Below are positions 54,001 through 62,498 of a DNA stretch of 64,000 nt, one piece after another. The stretch comes from Desulfobulbaceae bacterium DB1. GTDB lineage: Bacteria > Desulfobacterota > Desulfobulbia > Desulfobulbales > SURF-16. The DNA lies in NCBI GenBank assembly GCA_001914235.1, contig MQUF01000005.1, forward strand, positions 1 to 64,000, given 5' to 3'. Positions within the stretch are counted from its first letter, which is position 1; each line of letters opens with the position of its first letter. The notes below the pieces were generated by a model. The model was not told the DNA's origin. It did no database searches and worked only from the letters and a program-made list of their open reading frames with translations. The translations under genes and the position numbers were made by a program.

Positions 54001-55138
54001 CGCGGAGCAACCGAAATTTACCGGCACCATGACGCTCGAACAGGGCGGCGTCCGCCTGCAAAGCGCTGCCTGGCCGGCCCTTGACCGTTTGACCATGGTC
54101 GCCTCCCTTGACGGCGGAGTGGTTCACCTGGACAAGATGAGCGGCCGTTTCGGCGGTGCGCCGGTGGCATTGGCCGGCGACATCGCCCTAACCGGCGACG
54201 GGGCCCCGCTGTTTGACTTGCGGCTGACGGGCAGCAATCTGCTTTTTTATCGCGATGAAACGATGAAGATTCGTGGGGATGCCGACCTGCGACTGCAGGG
54301 ACCACAGGCGCGCCTCCGCCTGGGGGGGAAGATCCTGCTGACCGACTGCCGTTATGGGAAAAATGTTGATTTTCTTTCCATGTTCAGGAGCTCAGCCAAG
54401 GTAAAGGCGGACACCGGCATGCAGTTTTTTTCCTTCAGCGAGCCGCCCTTGCGTGATATGGTTTTTGATATTGAAGCGGCCACGGGCGAAAAGCCGTTTC
54501 TCATTGCCAATAACATGGCCCGCGGAGCGGCCCGTCCTGCCCTGCGATTGATCGGAACCGGGGAAATACCGGTGCTTGTCGGCCGTATTTATGTGGAGCC
54601 GACAAACATCAGTGTGCCGGCCGGAAAAATTGTCGTTGAATCGGGGATCATCACCTTTCCGGAAAATGACCCTGATCGTCCCACCTTTGATATCAGAGCC
54701 GTTTCCCGTCTGGCAGGCTATGATATCACCCTGCACCTGCAGGGAACGTCGGACGAGCCGGTTATCACCCTTTCCTCCGACCCGCCGCTGCCCGAGGATG
54801 AACTGCTGCTTCTGGTGCTGACCGGCAGCCTTCCGCAAACCGCCCAGGATGGTGGCGGAAGCGGGATTGCCAATATGAAGATGGCGGTCTATCTGGGTAA
54901 GGGACTGCTGTCCCGCTGGTTCGGCGGCAGTGCTGCGGAAGATGATGAATCGGTGCTGCAGCGGTTTGATCTTGAATTCGGCCGGCAGGTTTCCAAAACC
55001 GGCCAGGAAACGGTGGAGGCCCAGTTCCGCCTGATCGAAGGGCTGCTCCTGCCCGGAGACCGACTCTATATCACCAGTGAAAAGGATGTCTATGACAACG
55101 TCAACGTCGGCGTCAAAATTGTCTTCCGCTTTCAGTAA
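51059..55138 (+). CDS. tamB: TamB-like inner-membrane translocation/assembly protein (AsmA/DUF490 superfamily)
   Basis: A 1359-residue protein with one N-terminal membrane anchor (about 8-28). A very long periplasmic beta-taco made of repeated amphipathic strands (IDPL/SLSG-type repeats) follows. The C-terminal DUF490/TamB domain (about 1010-1359) includes GTSDEPVITLSSDPPLPEDELLLLVLTG, the family hallmark, and ends in a terminal aromatic-type strand (KIVFRFQ). TamB bridges the inner and outer membranes and moves phospholipids or assists barrel assembly with TamA. The stop overlaps the tamA-like start (TAATG). Confidence 0.93.
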   Translation: MKLFSLKKSILLLSSALAVFFVLLLSVPSVQKHVVEQIGSQAGFDLLVEDMDGNIFTHLTCAGINGTRRHTSHPLSGFAVRNLRIAYSLPHLVYGIDSFLSTMRIEAERVQVVVDSASAGEISAPKAAGSGAIVLPRVLPGLRVNDVTLEILAPDYTLTLANAFLAVAAPAGSSGQAVRLDIPLLRLDRGGREHVTTDSTFRLHYREDGLRIENVTMPGTIASLQGELHWENGDQTVVWDLRAELGGGNLQSSGSVTGNRTDLRLLLENLDVAALSGLLSPADFPLSGKVSGSASLGIDAGSADSLAADVDLALTEGELLGEKISFLLQGGIRDNIVSVRKVAGNFGANEVTMEAGRVPLSLFSAWDIGLLGSGDMQSVRLQLRDIPALLGAIGQDVPLEAVPEHTLELQGSLGAGTVHIAAANFTTAKNSLLLTEAELRMPAAGRSFLDSPFAGVLRFHLTDMSELSALAGLPQIAGSGRGDAVVGGTLAKPLGTVTLEGANLSYGACRLGDAVLRARADSTTVQILSLVLRNGDDILEAAGNYLFDSGTFTDVKGAIAVKDVGRYTGSCLAMEEAVAGDLQAVFSTTGAGELQVDLALNDAVFPGIGLFSAEGVMTTDRQRYRIEDGEIAAEFGTLRFSSLVVPEPGQRKVRAELDGLTFSFNGADFSLEKPAAFILSYGAGMDLEVGETILSSAVGHIVMQGTLSLEGESALRIEAKDLTSSGWLDEFTGTEYRVGGADILFTLHGPLVAPKASLVSHIATITCPQLLEPLWGEINFAYAAGAGFSLRKFELATAQGRYVSLSGFIPFDPLAENQFLPPPISLTGSVTLPGLQGPAAANPVNGMMEGELSGAFHLSGSWENPAGEMSFTGSNLFLHHFFKDAPQEPFTVDCLLRYHAREILLDHLTVQAKPFFVKAQGKWTDIPTLAALIRRPPAGLPGRLAFLARLDMPDVGWLSPHIGGLRRLSGRLETILRADGPAEQPKFTGTMTLEQGGVRLQSAAWPALDRLTMVASLDGGVVHLDKMSGRFGGAPVALAGDIALTGDGAPLFDLRLTGSNLLFYRDETMKIRGDADLRLQGPQARLRLGGKILLTDCRYGKNVDFLSMFRSSAKVKADTGMQFFSFSEPPLRDMVFDIEAATGEKPFLIANNMARGAARPALRLIGTGEIPVLVGRIYVEPTNISVPAGKIVVESGIITFPENDPDRPTFDIRAVSRLAGYDITLHLQGTSDEPVITLSSDPPLPEDELLLLVLTGSLPQTAQDGGGSGIANMKMAVYLGKGLLSRWFGGSAAEDDESVLQRFDLEFGRQVSKTGQETVEAQFRLIEGLLLPGDRLYITSEKDVYDNVNVGVKIVFRFQ

Positions 55139-57273
55139 TGAGATTCTGTAACGTTTCTCCGAGTCGACGCACCCGTCTGCTCTGCGTTGTTCTGTTTGTC
55201 CTGCTGTTGATGGGCGGAACGGCCGATGGCGGGGCTGCTGACGGAAACGGGGATGTCGTGCTGCGTCTGGTCTTCAGCGGCAACGACAAGGTGGCGGACA
55301 GTGCGCTTGAAGCGGCTGTGGCCGACGAGCTTGATGAGTTTTTCGATTCGGATTTTCCCGAAGCCAAGGCTGACGATGCTGCTTTTGTCATCGAAACCGT
55401 GTACAAACGGCAGGGCTATTATTTTGCCCGGGTCGGGTATCTCCTCACGGTGGAACCAGGGGCCACGGTTCTGACATTTTCCATTGATGAAGGACCCCGG
55501 GTTTTTGTCCGCAACATCATTGTGACCGGCAACAGCGCCTACTCAAGCAAAGAACTTCTTTCTTTTTTTGAGGAAAAAAAGGGAACTCTTCTCGGGATGG
55601 GCGGCTTGTTGTTTGTTGAAGGCGAGATCCTGGACGCGGTCTCCTCCATTCGTGCTCTGTACGCGAGTGAAGGTTTTCTGCAGGCACGGATCGACCCTCC
55701 TGAGTATCTGTTTTCCGAAGACCGCGGCCGCGTCGATATCCGACTGGCAATCAGTGAAGGGGAAAAAACGGTTGTCGGTGACGTTATCTTCGCTGGAGAG
55801 ATGCTGCCCGAGGCCCGGAGCGATCTGGAGAAGCTGGCTGGTGATCTGGCTGGAAAGCCATATCTCGGCAGGCGCAAGCTTATGCTGCGCAGCGGAGTGC
55901 AGGAGACCTATGCCAATCTCGGCTATCCCGAGGCGCTCGTGGAGATTGCGGAGAAAAGAGATGCGCCGTTGCGGGTGGATCTGCTTTGCCGCATCACAAG
56001 CGGGCCACGGGTCACGGTCTCCGATATCCGCGTGGCGGGAAATAACCGGACTGACCGTGAATTTATTTTAAAGCGCATGACCGTGCAGCCGGGTGATTTG
56101 TACAGCGGCCGAAAAAAGCGGGAAAGTTTCCAGCGGCTTTACCAAACCGGTCTTTTTTCCCGGGTCACCATTTCCCTGGCCGAGGGACAAGGTTCGGAAG
56201 AACGCGAACTCCTGGTGCGGGTCGAAGAGGCCTTGTCCCGGGAATTGTTTTTCACCGCCGGTTGGGGTTCCTATGAGCTGCTGCGCGGCGGCGCCGGTTT
56301 TCTTGATCGCAATATCTTCGGTTACGGCCGGAGTTTCCGCTTTGAGGCCGGAGGGTCGGTCAAGAGCGCTGCTGTCGATGCCGCGGTCAGGGATTCACGA
56401 ATTTTCGGCAGCGATATTTCCGCCGATCTGCCGGTTTTTTTTCATCGCCGGGAAGAACCCTCCTTTACCGGTGAAGAGCTGGGCGCTTCGCTTCTGCTCT
56501 CCAGAAATCTGCGCAAGGATCTTTCTGTTTCGCTTCGTTATCTTTACAGCAGCACGCAAACCACGGATATCGTCGCGCGTGACATCCCGGAGCAGGAAAA
56601 CAATTACACTATTGCCGGATTTAAACTGCAGGCAACTCTGGACAACCGCAATGACATCTTCTTTCCCACCGGCGGACACCGGATTTTCGGGTCCGCCGAG
56701 GTTGCCGAACCGTCCCTGGGCAGCGGTCTTTCCTTTTATCGCTGCAATTTCGGGGCGCGCACATTTTTACCGCTTGACGTTAAACATACCGTGGCCCTGC
56801 GTTATGACACCGGCGTCATTGTGCCCGGACGCAATCAGATTACGATTCCCATCGGCGAAAGATACTTTAACGGCGGCGAGAATACGGTGCGCAGTTTCCA
56901 TCAGTCCGAGCTCGGTCCCAGAGATGCTTCCGGCGACCCTTTGGGCGGCATGGCCTTTAATATTCTTTCCATTGAGCTGCGCCGCCTGCTGATGGATAAT
57001 CTCGCGGTTACGCTTTTTGTTGATTACGGTAATATTTCACCCAATCTTTCCCCGGAAGAGGAGGGGGGAGTTCCGTTCGCCGACCGGCAGGACGTTATCG
57101 ACGAAACGTTCAGCGACTATTTCAGTGATTTCAGACCGGCGCTGGGAATGGGGCTGCAGTACCTGCTGCCGGTTGGACCGGCGCGGCTCGATTTCGCCTG
57201 GAATCCCGACCGGGATGCGGAACGGGAGGAGGACAGCTTCACGGTCCATTTCAGTATCGGCATGGCTTTCTGA
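55138..57273 (+). CDS. tamA: TamA-like Omp85 outer-membrane assembly protein
   Basis: This 711-residue Omp85 protein has a signal peptide (about 1-36), several POTRA domains (about 38-350; VRNIIVTGNSAYSSKEL and VSDIRVAGNNRTDREFILKRM are typical starts) and a 16-stranded beta-barrel (about 360-711) ending SFTVHFSIGMAF with the terminal phenylalanine recognised by Bam. The IGERYFNGGENTVRSF segment is the conserved L6-type loop (usually VRGF or VRGY; here VRSF). It starts at the ATG overlapping the tamB stop by 1 bp, supporting a TamA-TamB pair. Confidence 0.92.
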   Translation: MRFCNVSPSRRTRLLCVVLFVLLLMGGTADGGAADGNGDVVLRLVFSGNDKVADSALEAAVADELDEFFDSDFPEAKADDAAFVIETVYKRQGYYFARVGYLLTVEPGATVLTFSIDEGPRVFVRNIIVTGNSAYSSKELLSFFEEKKGTLLGMGGLLFVEGEILDAVSSIRALYASEGFLQARIDPPEYLFSEDRGRVDIRLAISEGEKTVVGDVIFAGEMLPEARSDLEKLAGDLAGKPYLGRRKLMLRSGVQETYANLGYPEALVEIAEKRDAPLRVDLLCRITSGPRVTVSDIRVAGNNRTDREFILKRMTVQPGDLYSGRKKRESFQRLYQTGLFSRVTISLAEGQGSEERELLVRVEEALSRELFFTAGWGSYELLRGGAGFLDRNIFGYGRSFRFEAGGSVKSAAVDAAVRDSRIFGSDISADLPVFFHRREEPSFTGEELGASLLLSRNLRKDLSVSLRYLYSSTQTTDIVARDIPEQENNYTIAGFKLQATLDNRNDIFFPTGGHRIFGSAEVAEPSLGSGLSFYRCNFGARTFLPLDVKHTVALRYDTGVIVPGRNQITIPIGERYFNGGENTVRSFHQSELGPRDASGDPLGGMAFNILSIELRRLLMDNLAVTLFVDYGNISPNLSPEEEGGVPFADRQDVIDETFSDYFSDFRPALGMGLQYLLPVGPARLDFAWNPDRDAEREEDSFTVHFSIGMAF

Positions 57274-57303
57274 TGGCGGATCGGCACGTGGCGACGTTTC
57301 CCG

Positions 57304-58518
57304 TCAAAGAAAAAAAAGCAGGGTGCACAGGGAAAAGATGGTGACCGGAATACCGGTTCGGGCATGCTCGGCAAATGATATTTCGATGCCGAATTTTTTT
57401 GCCTGTTCGATGACAATCAGGTTGGCGATGCTGCCGATGACAATCAGGTTGCCGGCAAAGGTGCTGGATACGGCAAGGGTATACCATTGCTCGGGTTGAG
57501 CCGGATCAAGAAAGCGGATGAGCAGCATGGCGGCAGGCACATTGCTGACCAGATTGCTTAAAAGCGCCGACACCCCGGTCAGGGTGGCCGGGTCGGTGAG
57601 GATGACCCCGGTGCGGTTCAACATGTCGATGATGCGGCTGGGAGCATTTATCGACTCGATGCCCTGCACCACGATAAAAAGGGCGCAGAACAGGGTGAGC
57701 AGGTGCCAGTCGATCAGCTCCATCATCTGCCGGGAACGCATCTTTCTGCTGCAAAGCAGGATGCCGGCCGTTGTAATGGCCGTCAGTTCACGGGGGATGT
57801 CGGTGAAGAAGAAGACCACCAGCAGCAAGGTCGCGGCAATGCCTTTTGTGCTCTGGAGAAGGTTGAACTCCGGCCAATGTCCCGCTGCAAGGGGTTGCCG
57901 CGCCGCAAATGCCAGCGTGAAGCGGTTGCGGTATAAAAAACAGATGATCATGTAGGAGCCGGCAAGGGAAATGAGTGTCGGCGGGGAGCACCAGAAGAGA
58001 AAATCGGCAAAATCCAACCTGCCCACCTGACCGATGAGCATATTCTGCGGGTTGCCGATGATGGTGGCTGCCGAACCGATGTTGCTTGCCGCGGCAAGTC
58101 CAAGCAGAAAGGGAAGGGGATTGAGTCCTGTCCGCAGCAGGGCCATGGCCAGCACCGGGGTAAAGGCAAGGCAGATGATATCGTTTGCCAGCAAAGCGGA
58201 CAAGAGGGCGGCGAGCAGCATGATGACCAGCAGGAACAAGCGCGGCTGATGGAGCAGCCCGGTGCTGCGGGAGGCAATCCAGGTGTAGAATCCGCCCAGT
58301 CGCAGCTGGGCGGAGAGTATCATCAGGCCGTAGAGCAGGACAATAGTCGGCAGATCGATGGCCCCCATGGCCGTTTCGAGCGGCACGGCGCCGCTGACCA
58401 CCATGGCAATGGCGCCCAGCAGGGCGATGCCTGTCCGGTCAAGGGCCAGGCCGGGAATGCGCCCCAGGGCGACCCCGGCATAGGTCAGGATGAAGATGGT
58501 CGTGGCAATGGTCGGCAT
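57304..58518 (-). CDS. SLC13/ArsB-type anion permease
   Basis: A 404-residue integral membrane protein with about 11 hydrophobic segments. Family repeats are visible: ALLSALLANDIICLAFTPVLAMAL and LSNLVSNVPAAMLLIRF (the two discontinuous-helix regions), and NIGSAATIIGNPQNMLIG. It belongs to the DASS/ArsB ion-transporter superfamily and probably carries an anion such as sulfate, a dicarboxylate or arsenite; the substrate is not assignable. No arsenic genes are adjacent. The 3' end converges with tamA, 30 bp apart. Confidence 0.85.
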   Translation of the reverse strand: MPTIATTIFILTYAGVALGRIPGLALDRTGIALLGAIAMVVSGAVPLETAMGAIDLPTIVLLYGLMILSAQLRLGGFYTWIASRSTGLLHQPRLFLLVIMLLAALLSALLANDIICLAFTPVLAMALLRTGLNPLPFLLGLAAASNIGSAATIIGNPQNMLIGQVGRLDFADFLFWCSPPTLISLAGSYMIICFLYRNRFTLAFAARQPLAAGHWPEFNLLQSTKGIAATLLLVVFFFTDIPRELTAITTAGILLCSRKMRSRQMMELIDWHLLTLFCALFIVVQGIESINAPSRIIDMLNRTGVILTDPATLTGVSALLSNLVSNVPAAMLLIRFLDPAQPEQWYTLAVSSTFAGNLIVIGSIANLIVIEQAKKFGIEISFAEHARTGIPVTIFSLCTLLFFL

Positions 58519-58584
58519 GGGCGTTACTATAGCAGACGCCCGGAGTTGTGGGCCAGCGGAAAACGTTCACATGAAAAAATGGTG

Positions 58585-58655
58585 GGTGCCGGTTGCCGGT
58601 CAACGGTTTGCGGATGGTTGTATGCGGAAGGTTCGCAATCCGCAATCCGTAAACC
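58585..58655. repeat. Degenerate 7-bp-period array between the metal-efflux and permease genes
   Basis: About ten 7-bp units in register, including GTTGCCG, GTCAACG, GTTTGCG, GTATGCG, two exact CGCAATC and CGTAAAC. The unit sequence drifts along the array while the 7-bp spacing is kept. Confidence 0.55.
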
Positions 58656-58670
58656 GGCGATGACTTTGGG

Positions 58671-59192
58671 TTATTTGCTGGTGTAGGTAAACTGGTCGAG
58701 CAGTTTTTTCCCGTCCAGGGCCGCCTTGCTTTTGATGGTGTAGCTGCCTGGGGTTCTGAGCTCGATATCGGCGCCGTAGCCCCCTGACATGGGCATAGTC
58801 ATCACCGTCTGCTCCACGCCGTCCGGACCCTTGACAAGAAAACCGACTGTGCCGTCTGCCGCCTGAGCCCCGTCCGGTGCGGTGATGTGCAGCATGAGAT
58901 GGTGGGATTTGACCTTGGCGAGGTCGATATTTGCCGCCTTGCCCGCCTGCTGGGCCGCTGCCAGATTTGCCAGATTGTCGATCAGCTGATAGGACAAATG
59001 ATAGCCTTCCACCGTGGATTCTTGGATCTTCTCGCCCATTTGGGCCGAGTGATCCATTGTTCCCATGTCATGCCCTCCCATGTCGTGGCCGCTCATGTCG
59101 TGGGGGGCGCCGCCATGTCCGTCAGCCGCGGAACCCGGTTGGGCGATGGCGAGGGTAATGATAAAGGCAAATAACAGATTTCGCGTTTTCAT
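58671..59192 (-). CDS. His/Met-rich periplasmic protein of the metal-efflux cluster
   Basis: A 173-residue exported protein (signal peptide about 1-22, GSAA). Residues 24-52 are a metal-ligand-rich stretch with repeated HDMSGHDMGGHDMGTMDH, suited to binding Cu(I), Ag(I) or similar ions. The rest (about 60-173) is a beta-rich domain (GFLVKGPDGVEQTVMTMPMSGGYGADIEL). It lies 9 bp downstream of the cusA-like gene and is probably a periplasmic metal chaperone, comparable in role but not in sequence to CusF. No family was recognised with certainty. Confidence 0.72.
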   Translation of the reverse strand: MKTRNLLFAFIITLAIAQPGSAADGHGGAPHDMSGHDMGGHDMGTMDHSAQMGEKIQESTVEGYHLSYQLIDNLANLAAAQQAGKAANIDLAKVKSHHLMLHITAPDGAQAADGTVGFLVKGPDGVEQTVMTMPMSGGYGADIELRTPGSYTIKSKAALDGKKLLDQFTYTSK

Positions 59193-59201
59193 GGTAACTC
59201 C

Positions 59202-62200
59202 TTATGCTTGATGATTGTCGGTTTTCCCCGGGGCAGCCTTTTCGGCTCCGGGGAGTGAACGGAGATCAGTGTTTTTCTTCCATAATTTGTAGATCGGCGG
59301 ATAAACCAGCAATTCCATGAGAAAAGAGGTGACGAGTCCGCCGATCATCGGTGCCGCGATCCGTTTCATCACGTCCGCCCCGGCCGAAGTGGACCACATG
59401 ATGGGCAGCAGTCCCATGAAGGCGGCGGCCACGGTCATGATCTTCGGCCGGGCCCGTTTGACCGCGCCGTGGATAATCGCCTCGTCCAGGCCCAGCATAT
59501 CCTTTATCCTGCCCTGTCGCCGGGCTTCATGGTAGGAAAGGTCGAGAAAGAGAAGCATGAATACCCCTGTCTCGGCGTCAAGGCCAAGCAGCGCGATCAT
59601 GCCCACCCAGGCGGCAATGGAGACATTATAGTCCAGGATGTAAAAGAGCCAGACCGCGCCTACCGCCGAAAAGGGCACGGCGAGCATGACCAGCCCGGCC
59701 TTGAAGGAGCTTCTGGTGTTCAGGTAAAGCAGCAGGAAAATGAGAAAGAGGGTGACCGGCACCACCAGTTTGAGACGTTCCCGCACCCGCAGCATGTTTT
59801 CATACTGGCCGCTCCACTGGAGAACATAGCCCTGGGCCGGCGTCAGCTCATCAGCCACCGCCCGTTTGGCCTCCTCCACATAGCCGCCCACATCCCGATT
59901 GGCGATGTCCACATAGACGTACCCGGCGAGAAAGCCGTTTTCGTCGCGCACCATGGCCGGCCCCTGCAGGAGCTGGATGTCGGCGAGCTGAGCGAGAGGT
60001 ACCTGGATGCCGTCGCCTGCCGGAACAAGGACGCGGCCCAGCTGATCGACGTTTTCCCGCAGCTCCCGCGGATAGCGGATATTCACCGGGTAGCGCTCAC
60101 GGCCTTCGACGGTGGTGGTGATGTTTTCTCCGCCCACCGCGGCCAGAATCACCCTTTGCACGTCATCAATGGTGAGGCCATAGCGGGCAAGCTGGTCGCG
60201 GCGCGGGACGAAATCGAGGAAAAAACCGCTGCCCACCCGTTCGGCAAAGACGCTTCTGGTGCCGGGGACCTGGCGCAAAATGCCTTCCAGCTCTTCGCCG
60301 ATGCGTTGAATCTCGGCAAGATCGTCGCCGAAGATCTTGATGCCCACCGGCGTACGGATACCCGTGCTGAGCATGTCGATGCGGGCCTTGATCGGCATGG
60401 TCCAGGCATTGGTCACTCCGGGAAAGCGGACCACCTTGTCCATTTCAGCGATCAGTTCCTCATAGGAGATGTGGTCGGGCCAGATGGGCCGCACCAGAAA
60501 ACCAAGAAAATCAGGCAGCCAACCGGAGTACCAGCGCTCCTTGGCACGCCACTGGCTTTCCGGTTTCAGTATCACCACGGTCTCCATCATGGAGAAAGGG
60601 GCCGGATCGGTGGAGGTGTCGGCCCGACCGGCCTTGCCCATGACGCGCTCCACCTCGGGAAAGGATTTCAGCAGCTTGTCCTGGGCGGTCATCAGCTCCT
60701 GGGCCAGCCCCACCGACAGTCCCGGCATGGTGGTGGGCATATAGAGGATGGAGCCCTCGTTGAGCGGCGGCATGAATTCGGAACCAAGTTTGAAGTAAAC
60801 CGGGATACTCAAGGCGACAATCGCCGCTGCCGTGGCGATTGTCGCCTTGGGATGGCGCAGGGTGAAACGGCAGGTCGGTTCGTAGACCCGGCTGATGGCC
60901 CGGCTGATGGGATGCTGCTCCTCGGCGTAATAGGTGCCCACCAGGGCCGTGGTGGCAAGTCGAGCCAGGAAGCGCGGCTGAAAGGTAAAGGGGTCGATGC
61001 GGGCAAAAAGCATGCGCAGGGCCGGGTCAAGGGTAATGGCCAGGATCGCCGCCAGGCCCATGGCCAGGTTCTTGGACAGGGCCAGCGGCTTGAACAACCG
61101 GCCTTCCTGGTCCACCAGGGCAAAGATGGGGATAAAGGCCACGGCGATGACCAGCAGGGAAAAGAAGACCGAAGGCCCCACCTCTTTCAGGGCATTGAGC
61201 CGCACCTGATAAAAATCACCCTGCCTGCCGTTCTCCTGCCACTGGTGGATGCGGTTATAGGCGTTTTCCACCTCGACGATGGCCCCGTCCACCAGCACAC
61301 CGATGGAGATGGCGATGCCGGCCAGGCTCATGATGTTGACCGTCACCCCGAGGTAGTAAAGGGGGATGAAGGCCAGCAGCACCGAAATGGGGATGGTGAT
61401 GATGGGTACGATGGCGGACGGAATGTGCCAGAGGAAGAGAAGGATGACGGCGGAGACTATGATCATCTCCAGGATCAGTTCATGTTTTAAGGTGTCGATG
61501 GCCCGGGTGATGAGATCGGAACGGTCGTAGGCGGTGACGATGCGCACCCCCTTGGGCAGGGACGGCGCAATTTCCTGCAGACGCTCCTTGACTCGCTTGA
61601 TGACGTTCAAGGCATTTTCTCCATGGCGCATGACGACGATGCCGCTGACATGGTCGCCCAGGCCGTCGAGATCGGCGACGCCGCGCCGGATCTCCGGACC
61701 AAGCTCAACCTGGGCCACATCCCGCAGCAATACCGGCACGCCCCCTGGTCCCACCTTGAGTGCGATACCGGCAAAATCCTCGATGCTCCGGGCATAACCG
61801 CGGCCGCGCACCATGTACTCGCTGCCGGCGAACTCCAGCACCCGGCCCCCCACCTCGTTGTTAGAGCGTCGCACCGCATCCACCACCGCATCTAAGGGCA
61901 GGCCGTACACCTCCAGCCGGTTCGGGTCAACGGTGATCTGGTACTGGCGCTGAAAACCGCCGACGGTCGCCACTTCAGCCACGCCCGGCACCGACTGAAT
62001 CGCGTAGCGCAGGGTCCAGTCCTGGTAGGAACGGAGTTCGTCGAGCGAATGGGTGCCGGAATCATCCACCAGGGTATACTGATAGACCCAGCCGACGCCG
62101 GTGGCATCGGGGCCGAGCTCGGTGCGCACCTCCGGCGGCAGGCGCGAGGTAATCTTGGAAAGGTACTCAATGACCCGGGAACGGGCCCAGTAAATGTCGG

Positions 62201-62498
62201 TTCCGTCCTGGAAAATCACGTAGACAAAGGAATAGCCGAAATCGGAAAAGCCGCGGATGGCCTTGACGCCGGGTGCGCCCAGCAGGGAAGTGACAATGGG
62301 GTAGGTGACCTGATCCTCAATGATATCAGGCGACCGCTCCCAGCGCGAGTAAATGATGACCTGGGTGTCGGAGAGATCGGGCAGGGCGTCAAGCCGGATC
62401 TGTTTCAGGATATAGACGGCGACCAGGCAGCTGAAGCCCGCGCAGAAGAGGGTGATCAAACGGTTGCGGCCGCAGAAGTCAATGATGCGAGCGATCAT
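59202..62498 (-). CDS. cusA: CusA/CzcA-type heavy-metal efflux RND pump
   Basis: A 1098-residue proton-driven RND transporter of the heavy-metal efflux class, with twelve membrane segments and two large periplasmic loops. Signatures include ALPDLSDTQVIIYSRW at the N-terminus, GGFQRQYQITVDPNRL, the TM4 region VNIMSLAGIAISIGVLVDGAIVEVENA with its acidic residues, and GMIALLGLDAETGVFMLLFLD. The N-terminal motifs and the methionine-rich partner favour Cu/Ag (Cus) over Zn/Co (Czc) export, but this is not certain. It overlaps the adaptor gene by 4 bp (ATGA). No outer-membrane channel gene is in the window. Confidence 0.92.
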   Translation of the reverse strand: MIARIIDFCGRNRLITLFCAGFSCLVAVYILKQIRLDALPDLSDTQVIIYSRWERSPDIIEDQVTYPIVTSLLGAPGVKAIRGFSDFGYSFVYVIFQDGTDIYWARSRVIEYLSKITSRLPPEVRTELGPDATGVGWVYQYTLVDDSGTHSLDELRSYQDWTLRYAIQSVPGVAEVATVGGFQRQYQITVDPNRLEVYGLPLDAVVDAVRRSNNEVGGRVLEFAGSEYMVRGRGYARSIEDFAGIALKVGPGGVPVLLRDVAQVELGPEIRRGVADLDGLGDHVSGIVVMRHGENALNVIKRVKERLQEIAPSLPKGVRIVTAYDRSDLITRAIDTLKHELILEMIIVSAVILLFLWHIPSAIVPIITIPISVLLAFIPLYYLGVTVNIMSLAGIAISIGVLVDGAIVEVENAYNRIHQWQENGRQGDFYQVRLNALKEVGPSVFFSLLVIAVAFIPIFALVDQEGRLFKPLALSKNLAMGLAAILAITLDPALRMLFARIDPFTFQPRFLARLATTALVGTYYAEEQHPISRAISRVYEPTCRFTLRHPKATIATAAAIVALSIPVYFKLGSEFMPPLNEGSILYMPTTMPGLSVGLAQELMTAQDKLLKSFPEVERVMGKAGRADTSTDPAPFSMMETVVILKPESQWRAKERWYSGWLPDFLGFLVRPIWPDHISYEELIAEMDKVVRFPGVTNAWTMPIKARIDMLSTGIRTPVGIKIFGDDLAEIQRIGEELEGILRQVPGTRSVFAERVGSGFFLDFVPRRDQLARYGLTIDDVQRVILAAVGGENITTTVEGRERYPVNIRYPRELRENVDQLGRVLVPAGDGIQVPLAQLADIQLLQGPAMVRDENGFLAGYVYVDIANRDVGGYVEEAKRAVADELTPAQGYVLQWSGQYENMLRVRERLKLVVPVTLFLIFLLLYLNTRSSFKAGLVMLAVPFSAVGAVWLFYILDYNVSIAAWVGMIALLGLDAETGVFMLLFLDLSYHEARRQGRIKDMLGLDEAIIHGAVKRARPKIMTVAAAFMGLLPIMWSTSAGADVMKRIAAPMIGGLVTSFLMELLVYPPIYKLWKKNTDLRSLPGAEKAAPGKTDNHQA

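Noticed and set aside
59469-61490. 673-codon ORF on the plus strand
   Set aside because: It is the antisense shadow of the cusA-like gene. The minus-strand product has full RND motifs and this one has no recognisable domains.
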